From positions 806,001 to 870,000 of the forward strand of contig CAJXVW010000001.1 in NCBI GenBank assembly GCA_913062645.1: 64,000 bases of DNA, written 5' to 3'. The notes beneath the pieces were generated by a model. It made no database searches. It worked only from the letters and a program-made list of their open reading frames with translations, and was not told where the DNA came from. The DNA comes from an uncultured Mycoplasmatota bacterium (lineage in GTDB: Bacteria; Bacillota_I; Bacilli_A; Izemoplasmatales; Izemoplasmataceae). Shown one piece after another: positions 42,478 through 52,342 of this stretch (within the stretch, counting starts at the first letter, position 1; each line of letters opens with the position of its first letter). Made by a program: the position numbers and the translations under genes.

Positions 42478-44799
42478 ATGCCGTTCAATACTGCGATTCT
42501 CGAGTTCGACAAGGTCAAGGCGATCGTCGCCGACCGCGCCCATACGGTCCGCGGCAAGGCCATCGCGATGGCCTTCGCGCCGAGCGCCAACGAACTCGAA
42601 ATCCGTCGACAACTGGGTGAAACGGCCCACGCCCTCGACATTCTCAATCGCTATCAGGAGCCGCCGTTTGGCGGAATCCGCGACGTTACCGACATCCTGC
42701 AGCGGGCCAAGATCTACAGCGTCTTGCGTCCGGCGCAGTTTTTGGACGTGATCGGCTTGATTGAAGCCGGCGCCAACAACATCCGCTTCTACAAGCAAGT
42801 CAAGGCCAATGACATTCCCGGCAACGCCCTCGATGATTATTATCTCAGTCTGCAGTCTATCACCGGTCTCAAACAGGCGATCGAGCAGGTCATCACCGTC
42901 GATGGCCAGATTCACGACAATGCCTCGAGCGATCTGCTCAAAATCCGCAACAAGATCACTCGCAACGAACAAAAAATCAATGAAAAACTCCAACATATCC
43001 TTAACAGTCAGAAGAATCGCCTCGCCGAACAACTGATCACGATCCGCAACAACCGGTTCGTGGTGCCCGTCAAAATCAGCGAGAAAAACAACTTCCAAGG
43101 CACCATCATCGACTATTCGGCAAGCGGCGAAACCGCCTTCATGGAACCGTCGTCCGTCGCCGAAATCAACAATCAGGTGAGTCTGCTCAAGATCGAAGAA
43201 GAACGCGAAGTCGAACGGATCCTCCGCGATTTGACGATTCAGGTCGCCGAGCATCATCAACCGCTTCTCACCAACTTTCAGTTATTGAGCGAACTCGATG
43301 CGATCTTCGCCAAAGCCAAGTTCGCGCTGATCCACGAATGCCGGATGCCGGCAATCACCGCATCGGAGATCGATCTGCGCAAGGCTCGTCATCCCTTGAT
43401 CGATCCCGAAGCCGTCGTCGCCAACACCATCCGCTTCAACCAGGGCGAGCGCGTGATCATCATCACCGGTCCCAATACCGGAGGCAAGACCGTCGCCCTC
43501 AAAACGATGGGACTGCTTTCAATCATGGTCCAAAGCGGCATGTTGATTCCCGTTGACGAGGAAAGCAAGACCGTGATCTTTGACAACATTTTCGCTGACA
43601 TTGGCGATGAACAAAGCATCGAACAGTCGCTGTCGACGTTCTCGTCGCACATGTCGCGGATCATTTCGATACTCCAGGACATGACCGTCGGCTCGTTGAT
43701 TCTGCTGGATGAACTGGGTAGCGGGACCGATCCCAAGGAAGGTGCGAGTCTCGCCATCAGTCTGCTCGATCACTTGCGCATCCGCGGTGTCTACGTGATC
43801 GCCACGACCCATTATCCAGAACTCAAGGCCTACGCCTACGACAAACCGGAAATCGTCAATGCGTCGGTCGAATTCGACGTCGACACGCTCAGTCCGACCT
43901 ACCGGCTGTTGCTCGGTACGCCGGGTCGATCGAACGCACTCTTGATCAGTGAGCGACTCGGACTTCCCGAAGCGATTGTCACCGCCGCAAAAGACCATGT
44001 TCTGACCTCCGATACCGATGTCTCGGTGCTCATCAACAAACTCGAGCAACAGGGTCAGATTCTCGACCGCAAAATTCAGGATTACGAACAACTGATCACC
44101 AAGAACAAGGAACTGGTCAAACAGAACGAACAGTTTCAGGTTGACCTGATGAAGGAAAAACAGAAGTATCAGCGCAATGTGTCAATCGAACACAGTCAAG
44201 TCGTTCGAGAGGCGCGCGCAAAGGCCGAACAGCTGATCGCCGAGATCGAAGCGTTGAAGGACAAGGGCGCGATTAAGGAACATGAAATCGCCGAACTCAA
44301 GTACAAGACCAGACAACTGGAAATCAACGAGGAGGCGACCAGTTCGACGACCGATCACGTCTATCAGACAGGCGACATCGTCAACATTCTCAAGTTCAAC
44401 CGCACCGGCGAACTGATCAAACAACAGAACAACGGCGAATGGGTCGTCAAGATGGGTGCGCTGACCTCGCAGTTCGCGGCCGATGAACTCGAATACATCG
44501 AACCCAAAAAACCGCGCAAACAAGTCGCCAAGGTCACCAAGAAGGTCAAGAAAACCGTCCGCGGCGAACTCGATCTGCGCGGCATGCGCTACGAGGAAGC
44601 CAAGCTCGAACTCGATCGCTATATCGACGACTGTCTCGTCGCCAACATGCCGTTTGCGACGATCATTCACGGATTCGGGACGCTCACCCTCCGCAAACTC
44701 GTCAAGCAGTATCTCGACAAGAGCCCGCACGTCAAGTCCCATCGCGACGGAGAAGGCAACGAAGGCGGCAACGGCGTCACCATCGTCAACTTCAAATAA
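42478..44799 (+). CDS. mutS2: MutS2 with Smr nuclease domain
   Basis: This 773-residue MutS-family ATPase lacks the mismatch-recognition domain. Walker A is GPNTGGKT (331-338), followed by the ABC-type signature region and Walker B LLDELGSGTDP. A coiled-coil stretch (about 510-625) leads to a C-terminal Smr domain (GELDLRGMRYEEA, IIHGFGTLTLRK). Such proteins rescue collided ribosomes or suppress recombination in Bacillota. CAGGAG precedes the ATG. The divergent partner is rnhC. Confidence 0.96.
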   Translation: MPFNTAILEFDKVKAIVADRAHTVRGKAIAMAFAPSANELEIRRQLGETAHALDILNRYQEPPFGGIRDVTDILQRAKIYSVLRPAQFLDVIGLIEAGANNIRFYKQVKANDIPGNALDDYYLSLQSITGLKQAIEQVITVDGQIHDNASSDLLKIRNKITRNEQKINEKLQHILNSQKNRLAEQLITIRNNRFVVPVKISEKNNFQGTIIDYSASGETAFMEPSSVAEINNQVSLLKIEEEREVERILRDLTIQVAEHHQPLLTNFQLLSELDAIFAKAKFALIHECRMPAITASEIDLRKARHPLIDPEAVVANTIRFNQGERVIIITGPNTGGKTVALKTMGLLSIMVQSGMLIPVDEESKTVIFDNIFADIGDEQSIEQSLSTFSSHMSRIISILQDMTVGSLILLDELGSGTDPKEGASLAISLLDHLRIRGVYVIATTHYPELKAYAYDKPEIVNASVEFDVDTLSPTYRLLLGTPGRSNALLISERLGLPEAIVTAAKDHVLTSDTDVSVLINKLEQQGQILDRKIQDYEQLITKNKELVKQNEQFQVDLMKEKQKYQRNVSIEHSQVVREARAKAEQLIAEIEALKDKGAIKEHEIAELKYKTRQLEINEEATSSTTDHVYQTGDIVNILKFNRTGELIKQQNNGEWVVKMGALTSQFAADELEYIEPKKPRKQVAKVTKKVKKTVRGELDLRGMRYEEAKLELDRYIDDCLVANMPFATIIHGFGTLTLRKLVKQYLDKSPHVKSHRDGEGNEGGNGVTIVNFK

Positions 44800-44813
44800 T
44801 TTTTGTAAAATGA

Positions 44814-44842
44814 TTGCAAGTGAAGCGCTTATTTATTATAAT
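44814..44842 (+). promoter_or_regulatory. Promoter of trxA
   Basis: TTGCAA (44814-44819) and TATAAT (44837-44842) are 17 bases apart, a strong sigma-A promoter about 30 bases before the ATG. Confidence 0.8.
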
Positions 44843-44872
44843 TAGTTTGTATTTTGAAAAGGAGGAACCAAC

Positions 44873-45181
44873 ATGCCATTAGTATATGCAAACGCAGAAG
44901 ATTTCAAGGACAAAATTGCCAACGGTCGTTGCCTCGTCGATTTCTACGCCGACTGGTGCGCCCCGTGCCGCATGATCGGCCCGGTTCTCGAACAGATCGC
45001 GAAAGAACAGGACGACATCACCGTTGTTAAAGTAAACGTCGACGAAAATCAGGCTCTGGCTGTGGAATACGGCATCCGCGGAATCCCCGCCCTGCTCGTG
45101 TTCGACAGCGGCAAACAAGTCGCGTCCCGCGCTGGCTTCATGCCCAAAGACGCGCTTGTCGATTGGATTCGCAACGCCTAA
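44873..45181 (+). CDS. trxA: Thioredoxin
   Basis: This 102-residue disulfide reductant has the WCAPC active site (residues 28-32) rather than the common WCGPC, a KVNVDEN strand and the cis-proline motif GIPAL. It is cytoplasmic and keeps proteins such as MsrA reduced. AAAGGAGG precedes the ATG. It is monocistronic with its own promoter and terminator. Confidence 0.96.
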   Translation: MPLVYANAEDFKDKIANGRCLVDFYADWCAPCRMIGPVLEQIAKEQDDITVVKVNVDENQALAVEYGIRGIPALLVFDSGKQVASRAGFMPKDALVDWIRNA

Positions 45182-45209
45182 AAACCAAGTCGCGACTTGG
45201 TTTTTTTTT
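45180..45209 (+). terminator. Intrinsic terminator after trxA
   Basis: AAACCAAGTCG pairs with CGACTTGGTTT, followed by nine Ts. Confidence 0.92.
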
Positions 45210-45225
45210 GCAACATTGATATAAT
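45197..45225 (+). promoter_or_regulatory. Probable promoter of truB-ribF
   Basis: TTGGTT (45197-45202, inside the trxA terminator) and TATAAT (45220-45225) are 17 bases apart, ending 15 bases before truB. Confidence 0.55.
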
Positions 45226-45240
45226 GGTGGGGGTGATCAC

Positions 45241-46119
45241 ATGGACGGCATCCTGTTAGTCGACAAACCACGCGGCTACACCTCGCACGACGTCGTCAAC
45301 GTCCTGCGCAAGGCGTACCATACCAAGAAAGTCGGTCACACCGGGACCCTCGATCCCGATGCCACCGGCCTCCTTGTCGTCGGCCTCAACAAAGGCACCA
45401 AGATCATCAAATACCTCAATCAGGACGACAAGGAGTACGTCGCGACAATCTGTTTCGGCACCGCCACTGACACCCTCGACGCCACCGGTGAAATCGTCGC
45501 TTCATCGTCACTCACGGATTTCTCCCACGTCGATGACGTACTGCGTAGCTTTCAAGGCGAATACGTTCAGACCCCGCCGATGTACTCGGCGGTCAAATAC
45601 AACGGCAAACGCCTCTACGAGTACGCCCGGGAAGGCATCGACATTCCCGACCGGCCGTCGCGTATGATCACGATTCATGCGATCGAGCGTATCGGCGACG
45701 TGACCATGGATGGCGATCGTGCTTATGTAACCTATCGCGTCCATGCCAGCAAAGGGCTCTACGTCCGCGTGCTTTCCTACGACATTGGCCAACGTCTTGG
45801 CATCGCGGCGCATAATTTCGCGCTCCGACGCACCAAGGCCGGCGCCTTCCATCTCGATGACGCGATGCCGCTGGATGACATCATCCAATCGACCCCACTA
45901 CCCATCCCGATGGCAGCTGCGCTGCGCGATCTCGAACCCGTCGTCGCAACGCCACAACAGATCGAGGACATTCGACACGGACGTCCGATCGATCTGACCG
46001 CGCATCCGGACGTACCACCCAAACGGACAAAATTTCTCGATGACGACGGACGACTCATCGCCATTTACGACAAAGATCCCGAGAAACCGCTACTCAAAGC
46101 CAAAAACGTGTTTCTCTGA
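45241..46119 (+). CDS. truB: tRNA pseudouridine-55 synthase TruB
   Basis: This 292-residue enzyme makes pseudouridine 55 in the tRNA T-loop. GHTGTLDPDATGLL contains the catalytic Asp38. YVRVLSYDIGQRLG and the C-terminal PUA-like end (GRPIDL) are also typical. GGGGGTGATC precedes the ATG. It is followed after 11 bases by ribF and then rpsO, the conserved truB-ribF-rpsO-pnp order of Bacillota, here interrupted before pnp by a permease and other genes. Confidence 0.96.
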   Translation: MDGILLVDKPRGYTSHDVVNVLRKAYHTKKVGHTGTLDPDATGLLVVGLNKGTKIIKYLNQDDKEYVATICFGTATDTLDATGEIVASSSLTDFSHVDDVLRSFQGEYVQTPPMYSAVKYNGKRLYEYAREGIDIPDRPSRMITIHAIERIGDVTMDGDRAYVTYRVHASKGLYVRVLSYDIGQRLGIAAHNFALRRTKAGAFHLDDAMPLDDIIQSTPLPIPMAAALRDLEPVVATPQQIEDIRHGRPIDLTAHPDVPPKRTKFLDDDGRLIAIYDKDPEKPLLKAKNVFL

Positions 46120-46130
46120 GGAGGACCAAG

Positions 46131-47036
46131 ATGAACATCATACGACTCAACGGCAAACGCATCAAACCAGACACGGTCGCCGCCATCGGCTTTTTCGACG
46201 GCGTACATCTGGCGCATCGAGAACTGATTCAAAAAACGATTCAGATCGCCGACCACCACGGTCTTGAGAAAGCCGTGATCACTTTTGACATCCACCCCAA
46301 AAGCATTCTCTACGGCCTGGATTACTATTACATTACGCCGCTCGAGCGAAAAATCGAAATCTTCCAGGAGTTTGCCATCGACACCTTGTATCTGATCGAG
46401 TTCACCAAGGAAAAGGCCCAACTCAAGCCCGAGGAGTTCATCGATCAGTATCTGTCGAACATCCACACGATCGTGTGCGGGTTCGATTTCAAGTTCGGTG
46501 TCCGCGGCAGCGGCAATGTGACGACCCTAGAAGAACACGCTTCGTTTGAAACGATCGTCGTCGGCGAAATCACGCACGATGGCTACAAGGTCGGCAGCAC
46601 CCACATCCGTGATCTGATCAATTCCGGACTTGTCGACCAGGTGAAACCGGTCCTCGGCTCCCACTATTCGATCCGCGGCACCGTTGTCCACGGCGCCAAA
46701 CAAGGACGGTTGATCGGCTATCCGACCGCGAACATCGACACCGGTGACTATTTGGTTCCCAAAAACGGCGTCTACGCCACGCGCACCAAAGTCAGGGACA
46801 CCTGGTACGATTCGATGTCCTCGATCGGTCACAATCCGACGCTCAACTGCCGGGTCGACGTCAGCGTCGAATCAAACATCTTCGATTTCGACGAGGAGAT
46901 TTACGACGAAGAGATCGAAATCATGTTCATCAAACGGCTCCGCGACGAGAAGAAGTACCACTCGGTCGACGCCCTCGTGGCGCAGATCGATCAGGACAAG
47001 CTCGATACGCTCGCGGTCCTCAAAAACTTGCAGTAA
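46131..47036 (+). CDS. ribF: Bifunctional riboflavin kinase / FMN adenylyltransferase
   Basis: This 301-residue enzyme makes FMN and FAD from riboflavin. The N-terminal adenylyltransferase has GFFDGVHLAHRELI and GFDFKFGVRGSG; the C-terminal kinase domain has GAKQGRLIGYPTANI and NGVYATRT. TGAGGAGG precedes the ATG. It is coupled to truB. Confidence 0.96.
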   Translation: MNIIRLNGKRIKPDTVAAIGFFDGVHLAHRELIQKTIQIADHHGLEKAVITFDIHPKSILYGLDYYYITPLERKIEIFQEFAIDTLYLIEFTKEKAQLKPEEFIDQYLSNIHTIVCGFDFKFGVRGSGNVTTLEEHASFETIVVGEITHDGYKVGSTHIRDLINSGLVDQVKPVLGSHYSIRGTVVHGAKQGRLIGYPTANIDTGDYLVPKNGVYATRTKVRDTWYDSMSSIGHNPTLNCRVDVSVESNIFDFDEEIYDEEIEIMFIKRLRDEKKYHSVDALVAQIDQDKLDTLAVLKNLQ

Positions 47037-47043
47037 ATATCCC

Positions 47044-47071
47044 TTGCATAATCAATTGGTTGTGCTATAAT
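47044..47071 (+). promoter_or_regulatory. Promoter of rpsO
   Basis: TTGCAT (47044-47049) and TATAAT (47066-47071) are 16 bases apart. A leader of about 78 bases follows, which could hold an S15-responsive fold, though no known motif was identified. Confidence 0.7.
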
Positions 47072-47155
47072 AATAAACGCGCCTGTGTCGTTGTCGATCG
47101 ATTCCTCAACGTTTGTCGATGATGCAGGTAAGTCAAATCAAAAGGAGGAAACCCC

Positions 47156-47425
47156 ATGGCCATCAGCAAAGAACAGAAACGCGAAATCGTCGAAGCGTAC
47201 CGCACCAAAGAGGGCGATACCGGCAGTCCGGAAGTTCAGGTCGCGATTCTCACCACCGAGATCAACGAACTGAACGAGCACCTCAAAGTGCACACGCACG
47301 ACCACCACTCGCGTCGCGGTCTTCTGAAGAAAGTCGGTCGTCGTCGCAACTTGCTCAAGTATCTCGCGAACAAGGACGTCAACCGTTACCGCGAACTGAT
47401 CAAACGCCTCGGATTACGACGCTAA
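47156..47425 (+). CDS. rpsO: Ribosomal protein S15
   Basis: This 89-residue 30S protein binds 16S rRNA helix 22. [35 protein letters not shown] and [11 protein letters not shown] are hallmark sequences. AAAGGAGG precedes the ATG, and a terminator directly follows the stop codon, so it is made from its own short transcript. Confidence 0.99.
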   Translation: MAISKEQKREIVEAYRTKEGDTGSPEVQVAILTTEINELNEHLKVHTHDHHSRRGLLKKVGRRRNLLKYLANKDVNRYRELIKRLGLRR

Positions 47426-47453
47426 CAAAAAAGGTGCAGCCGCACCTTTTTTT
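47426..47453 (+). terminator. Intrinsic terminator after rpsO
   Basis: AAAAAGGTGC pairs with GCACCTTTTT around AGCC, followed by Ts. A second small hairpin GGCCGTAAACGGCC follows at 47464-47477. Confidence 0.92.
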
Positions 47454-47511
47454 CATATTCGATGGCCGTAAACGGCCGGATTATAGTATAATGGACACAG
47501 GAGTTGATACC

Positions 47512-48633
47512 ATGACCAAAGAAAAGCGCATGCGACTGTTGCAAAATCTCGGGATTCTTACGCTCAGTCTGATCTCCCTCTACTACATCAACGAACTGTT
47601 CAGCCAGCAACTGGCGATTTTCCGCACCGCCGTGAATTCGATTGTCGTGCCATTTGGCATTGCGCTCTTCATCAGTTATCTGGTGGAACCGATCATGCGG
47701 TTGCTGGATCGTCATTTCAAGCTTCACAACCAGCTGTTGAAGGTGGTCATCGTCTTTGTCGTGATGCTGGTGGTCGGTGGTGTATTTTTGTACTTCGTCG
47801 GCATCATCATCTACGAACAGGCCGTCAGTTTCATTCAGAACGACTGGCCGGGCATCGTCGACTGGGTCAACCAGACGATTGAAAACAATCCGGAAATCGA
47901 AGAAGGGTACAATGCCATCCGCGACTACATCAGCCTCGAACAGGCCCAACCGGTCCTGATCAACGCCGTCAACGTCGTTCGCGGCATCGGCAGCTTTGTG
48001 GTCATCATCGTGCTCATTCCAGTCTTTCTGTTCTTCCTGCTCAAGGAGAAGCAGACCGTGTTCGAAGGCATCGTCAGCGTCTTGCCGAAGAAGTACAAGA
48101 GTCATGTTAGAGAACTCGGCATTCGTGCCAACGACGTAATTCAAAATTACTTCAATGGACGCTTTCTCGTGATGTTCATCATGTCGATCGCGCTCACGAT
48201 CATGTTCATGGCCTTCGGGTTCAACTTCCAACGCAGTCTGTTCTTCGGGTTCACGCTCGGCTTCCTCGACATCATTCCCTACATCGGGGGGTTCATTGGG
48301 CTGTTGTTGCCGGTACTGTATTCCTTCACCGTGCAAGATGAGCTGTTGCTGGGGGAATGGACATTCCTCGGGTTGATTGCCGCCAACGCCGTCATCCAAG
48401 CCATTCAGGCCAACATCCTGCAACCCTACATCATGGGCAAGGAAGTCAATCTGCATCCATTGCTCGTGCTCACCAGCTTCATCTTTTTCGGGGCCTTGTT
48501 CGGTCTTGCCGGCGTAATCCTCGCAATTCCCATCACCGGCATCATCAAGGCCAGTGCCCAGTACTTCAAAGAACTCCAGGAAGAAGCACAAGAAAAAACC
48601 AAAAAGACAACCAAAAAGCAGACTCAATCGTGA
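47512..48633 (+). CDS. AI-2E family transporter (permease), second copy
   Basis: This 373-residue membrane protein belongs to the same family as the protein at 28117-29244. It shows GFLDIIPYIGGFIGLLLPVLY and QANILQPYIMGKEVNLHPL, the conserved C-terminal blocks, and ends in a basic KTTKKQTQ tail. The substrate is unknown. The ATG at 47512 follows CAGGAG and a TATAAT (47487-47492); longer starts run back through rpsO. A terminator follows. Confidence 0.88.
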   Translation: MTKEKRMRLLQNLGILTLSLISLYYINELFSQQLAIFRTAVNSIVVPFGIALFISYLVEPIMRLLDRHFKLHNQLLKVVIVFVVMLVVGGVFLYFVGIIIYEQAVSFIQNDWPGIVDWVNQTIENNPEIEEGYNAIRDYISLEQAQPVLINAVNVVRGIGSFVVIIVLIPVFLFFLLKEKQTVFEGIVSVLPKKYKSHVRELGIRANDVIQNYFNGRFLVMFIMSIALTIMFMAFGFNFQRSLFFGFTLGFLDIIPYIGGFIGLLLPVLYSFTVQDELLLGEWTFLGLIAANAVIQAIQANILQPYIMGKEVNLHPLLVLTSFIFFGALFGLAGVILAIPITGIIKASAQYFKELQEEAQEKTKKTTKKQTQS

Positions 48634-48645
48634 GTCTGCTTTTCT
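48613..48645. terminator. Bidirectional terminator after the second permease
   Basis: AAAGCAGACTCA pairs with TGAGTCTGCTTT around ATCG, with Ts and As on the flanks. It can serve the convergent gene at 48650-49072 as well. Confidence 0.85.
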
Positions 48646-48649
48646 TATG

Positions 48650-49072
48650 TTAACCAAGGAATTCCAAAATCGAGAGTATGCCATTGATGCGTGCGTAGTT
48701 GATCATGAACAGCAGAATGCCAGCTCCGATCAAGAGCAGACCCACCCGTGTCAGCGACATCCATCCCCGGGTGGTTGCGACAAACCGTTGCATCATGGCG
48801 ACGAGAACGCCGCAAAGGAGCGCAGCGAGACTGAGATAGGCAAACCACCGATCCCCACCATTCGTACTTTGCACGGCAGTCCATGAGAAATCGATGAACT
48901 GATAGAGAGCGGCCGCGATCATCACCACAATCAGCAGTTTCAACACCCACGGCGAGATGGATTCCTGGCGCTGTTTTGCCCGTTCCAATCGTCGTTCGCG
49001 TTTGGTCATCGTCGCTTGTTTGCGAATCCGCGCCGTTTGTTCCAGATGATCGTCAAAGATGTCTTTGTCCAT
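48650..49072 (-). CDS. Membrane protein of unknown function
   Basis: This 140-residue protein has a charged N-terminal cytoplasmic region (KRERRLERAKQRQE, about 24-37) and three hydrophobic helices (about 43-61, 74-95 and 106-130). No family was recognised. On the minus strand AAGGGGG precedes the ATG by seven bases, and an extended -10 TGATACAAT lies further upstream (49094-49102). It is convergent with the permease gene. Confidence 0.7.
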   Translation of the reverse strand: MDKDIFDDHLEQTARIRKQATMTKRERRLERAKQRQESISPWVLKLLIVVMIAAALYQFIDFSWTAVQSTNGGDRWFAYLSLAALLCGVLVAMMQRFVATTRGWMSLTRVGLLLIGAGILLFMINYARINGILSILEFLG

Positions 49073-49216
49073 ACCGTACCCCCTTCTTGTTTCATTGTAT
49101 CACAAGAGTCCCGCGAAAATGTGAATTTTAAATGAAAAAGAAGCTTGTTTTCATGCATCAAAAAGACCTTTATGCAGGGCTGAAAGCAGTTTCTTGAAAA
49201 TAGTTGATTTTAGTGA

Positions 49217-49244
49217 TTGACAACCCGCCAAAAAGGAGTATAAT
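49217..49244 (+). promoter_or_regulatory. Promoter of the DUF2179 gene
   Basis: TTGACA (49217-49222) and TATAAT (49239-49244) match the sigma-A consensus exactly, with a 16-base spacer. The rest of the 49073-49280 gap holds the minus-strand -10 noted for the neighbouring gene and nothing else recognised. Confidence 0.85.
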
Positions 49245-49280
49245 TGTCTGGTAAAATGAATAATCCGGCAGGTGAACAAC

Positions 49281-49802
49281 ATGAACCCGATTCTCCTTTA
49301 TGTCTTGATTTTTGTCATCAAAGTATTCGAAGTCAGCATGGCGACGCTTCGAATCGTTTTGATTACCAAAGACGAACGCGTCAAAGGCATGTTCATCGGC
49401 TTTTTCGAAGTCATCATCTGGGTGATGATCGTCAGCACCGTCTTGCAGGACATCACCGCCGATCCGTTCAAGATCGTCGTGTACGCACTCGGTTTCTCGG
49501 TCGGCAACTTTCTCGGCAGCAAGCTGGAGAACTTCTTCGCCATCGGCGACAGCAGCATCGAAGTGATCACCCACAAGATCGACGGCAAGAAGATGGCCAA
49601 GCACCTGCGGGCCCACGGCCTCGCCGTCACCAGCGTCAACGCCTACGGGATGAACGACAAGCGCGAGATCCTCTATCTTCACGTCCCGCGTAAGAACGTG
49701 CCCGATACGATCAAACTGATCCGATCGTTCGAAGAGGACGTCGTCATCACCATCAGCGACATCAAGCCGGTCTACGGCGGATATCGCGCCCTGCGGAAAT
49801 AA
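49281..49802 (+). CDS. DUF2179 / UPF0316 membrane protein
   Basis: This 173-residue protein has three N-terminal hydrophobic segments (about residues 2-23, 33-53 and 57-77) and a C-terminal soluble DUF2179 domain. VFEVSMATLRIVLITK and VGNFLGSKLENFFAIGD match the UPF0316 (Bacillus YebE) family. The function is unknown. The ATG at 49281 is chosen because AGGTG precedes it; GTG at 49272 overlaps that site. It is monocistronic. Confidence 0.85.
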   Translation: MNPILLYVLIFVIKVFEVSMATLRIVLITKDERVKGMFIGFFEVIIWVMIVSTVLQDITADPFKIVVYALGFSVGNFLGSKLENFFAIGDSSIEVITHKIDGKKMAKHLRAHGLAVTSVNAYGMNDKREILYLHVPRKNVPDTIKLIRSFEEDVVITISDIKPVYGGYRALRK

Positions 49803-49826
49803 GGACGGCAAGCGCCGTCTTTTTTG
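49802..49826 (+). terminator. Intrinsic terminator after the DUF2179 gene
   Basis: GACGGC pairs with GCCGTC around AAGC, followed by six Ts. Confidence 0.85.
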
Positions 49827-49919
49827 TTGGAAATTTCGTGAAAACCTATCTTTTTTCCAAATAATATGGTAATATAATAAATTGGTAAAAAGAAAAGAGA
49901 AGAAAAGAGGAAAAATTGA

Positions 49920-52127
49920 ATGAGCAACAAGAAAACATTCACGATGGATTTCAATGGGAGGAAACTGGTCGTCGAAGTCGGCGAAATGGCCAAACAAGCT
50001 GCTGGCGCAGCATTGGTCCGCTACGAAGACACCGCTGTTCTCAGCGTCGTCGCCGCTAGCAACAAGCCGACCAACATGCCATATTTCCCACTCATGGTCA
50101 TCTATCAAGAAAAAATGTATGCCGCCGGGAAAATCCCGGGTGGCTTCCTGAAGAGAGAGGGCCGACCCAGCGACAACGAAACGCTCACGGCACGCCTGAT
50201 TGACAGACCGATCCGCCCGCTCTTCCCCGACGGATTCATGTACGACGTGCAGATCATCAACGAGGTGCTGAGCGCCGATACCGACTGCACTTCGGAAATG
50301 ACCGCGATGTTCGGCAGCAGCCTCGCGCTGTGCATCAGCAACCTGCCGTTCACGACTCCCGTCGCCGGCGTCAACGTCGGCCGCGTTGACGGTGAATTCA
50401 TCGTCAACCCGACGCAGGAGCAAAACGAACAAAGCGACATCGAACTGTCGCTCGCCGGAACCAAGGACGCCATCAACATGGTCGAAGCCGGTGCCAAGGA
50501 AGTCAGCGAAGCCGACATGCTCGAAGCGATGCTGTTCGGACACGAGTGGATCAAGAAACTCGTCGCGTTCCAAGAAGAGATCGTCGCCGAAGTCGGCCAG
50601 GAAACCGGTGAATTCGAGTACATCACGACCCCCGAACCGCTGGTCGAAGAAGTGACCAAACGGGCCAAGGCCGAACTGGTCGAAGCCGTCAAGGTTCCTG
50701 AAAAACTGGCCCGTGCCGAAGCGCTCCGCGCCGTCACCGACCAGGTTGTCAGCGAGTTCGAAGAGAAGTACGCCGATCTGGAAAAAGACGAACTGCGCGA
50801 TCTTCTCAATTACGTCGCCAACATTTGCAGCGACATCACCAAGAAGGAAATGCGTCGTCGCATCAGCGAAGACAAGGTTCGTCCCGATGGACGCGCCCTC
50901 GACGAACTGCGCGACCTCGACAGTCAGATCGACCTGTTCGAACTGACCCACGGCAGCGCGATGTTCACGCGCGGCCAGACGCAAGCGCTCGCGCTGACGA
51001 CCCTCGGCAGCATGAGCGAATACAAGATCATTGACGGCATGGACGACGAAATCACCAAGAAGAACTTCATGCTGCACTACAACTTCCCGCAGTACAGCGT
51101 CGGTGAAACCGGCCGTTACGGCCCGCCGAAACGCCGCGAAATCGGCCACGGCATGCTCGGCGAACGCGCCCTCAAGCAAGTCATGCCGAGCAAGGACGAC
51201 TTCCCGTATACCGTCCGCATCGTATCGGAGATCCTCGAATCCAACGGGTCCAGCAGCCAGGCCACGATCTGTGCCGGCAGCATGAGCCTGATGGCCGCCG
51301 GTGTTCCGATCTCGGCCCAAGTCGCCGGGATTGCCATGGGTCTAATCAAGGAAGGCGAGCACTACAGCATCCTGACCGACATCCAAGGCATGGAAGACCA
51401 CTATGGCGACATGGACTTCAAAGTCGCCGGTACCGCCAAGGGCATCACCGCCCTGCAAATGGACATCAAGATCGCCGGTCTCAGCAAAGAGATTCTCGAA
51501 GAAGCGCTGAACCAGGCCCGCGTCGCCCGTCTGCAGATTCTCGACAACATGAATGCCGTGATCAGCGAACCGCGCAAGGAAGTCAGCAAGCACGCCCCCA
51601 AAGTCAAGGTCATGCACATCGACGTTGACAAAATCCGCGACGTCATCGGCCCGGGCGGCAAAGTCATCACCTCGATCATCGAACAGTGCAACGACGTCAA
51701 GATCGACATCGAACAAGACGGCAGCATCTACATCATGCACCACACGCAGGAGTACATCAACAAAGCGATCGCGCTCATCGAGGACATCGTCCGCGAAGCG
51801 AAGGTCGGCGAAGTGTTCAGCGGCAAAGTCACCCGCGTTGAGAAGTTCGGCTGCTTCGTCGAACTGTGGCCCGGCACCGAAGGTCTGTGCCACATCAGCA
51901 AACTCGCCCACGAGCGCATCGGCAAGACCGAAGACGTCGCCAACGTCGGCGATGTCATCACCGTCAAGGTCATCGGCATCGACGACCGTGGTCGCATCGA
52001 CTTGTCGCGCAAGGACACGCTGCCCAAGCCACCCCGCGATCCGAACAAGAAAGAATCGGACGACAAACCGCGCGGTGGCGGCGACCGCCGTCGCAGCTCG
52101 CGCCCCCGCAAGCCGCGCAACAAATAA
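49920..52127 (+). CDS. pnp: Polynucleotide phosphorylase
   Basis: This 735-residue 3'-5' exoribonuclease of the RNA degradosome has two RNase PH domains ([17 protein letters not shown] near residue 65 and the second with [10 protein letters not shown]-type sequence near 425), a KH domain ([12 protein letters not shown], near 570) and an S1 domain ([20 protein letters not shown]). A short Arg/Lys-rich tail (about 710-735) follows. A TATAAT at 49873-49878 and AGAGG precede the ATG. The BFD-like gene starts five bases after the stop. Confidence 0.97.
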   Translation: MSNKKTFTMDFNGRKLVVEVGEMAKQAAGAALVRYEDTAVLSVVAASNKPTNMPYFPLMVIYQEKMYAAGKIPGGFLKREGRPSDNETLTARLIDRPIRPLFPDGFMYDVQIINEVLSADTDCTSEMTAMFGSSLALCISNLPFTTPVAGVNVGRVDGEFIVNPTQEQNEQSDIELSLAGTKDAINMVEAGAKEVSEADMLEAMLFGHEWIKKLVAFQEEIVAEVGQETGEFEYITTPEPLVEEVTKRAKAELVEAVKVPEKLARAEALRAVTDQVVSEFEEKYADLEKDELRDLLNYVANICSDITKKEMRRRISEDKVRPDGRALDELRDLDSQIDLFELTHGSAMFTRGQTQALALTTLGSMSEYKIIDGMDDEITKKNFMLHYNFPQYSVGETGRYGPPKRREIGHGMLGERALKQVMPSKDDFPYTVRIVSEILESNGSSSQATICAGSMSLMAAGVPISAQVAGIAMGLIKEGEHYSILTDIQGMEDHYGDMDFKVAGTAKGITALQMDIKIAGLSKEILEEALNQARVARLQILDNMNAVISEPRKEVSKHAPKVKVMHIDVDKIRDVIGPGGKVITSIIEQCNDVKIDIEQDGSIYIMHHTQEYINKAIALIEDIVREAKVGEVFSGKVTRVEKFGCFVELWPGTEGLCHISKLAHERIGKTEDVANVGDVITVKVIGIDDRGRIDLSRKDTLPKPPRDPNKKESDDKPRGGGDRRRSSRPRKPRNK

Positions 52128-52132
52128 CCACC

Positions 52133-52342
52133 ATGCCTTACCGCAAAGACGACATCATCTGTTTTTGTGAAGAGGTCACATACGAGACGATTGTCCGCGC
52201 CATCCTAGATGGCGCCGACACCGTCGACAAGATCACCGATCGCACCGCCGCCGGCCTCGCCTGCGGTACGTGCATCGAGGACCTTGAGAACATCCTAGAA
52301 GACATTTTAAGTGGTAACCAGGCAATCGAGCGGAAACGTTAG
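52133..52342 (+). CDS. BFD-like [2Fe-2S]-binding protein
   Basis: This 69-residue protein matches bacterioferritin-associated ferredoxin-like (BFD) domains. CFC near the N-terminus (Cys10 and Cys12) and ACGTC (Cys44 and Cys47) supply a [2Fe-2S] ligand set. It starts five bases after the pnp stop without its own ribosome-binding site, so translation is probably coupled. The last 11 or so codons extend into the RNase P RNA gene. The partner may be iron storage, but the ferritin here lies 11 kb away. Confidence 0.75.
   Translation: MPYRKDDIICFCEEVTYETIVRAILDGADTVDKITDRTAAGLACGTCIEDLENILEDILSGNQAIERKR

Noticed and set aside
47072-47155. S15 autoregulatory structure in the rpsO leader
   Set aside because: The leader is long enough, but no known S15-binding motif could be drawn with confidence.
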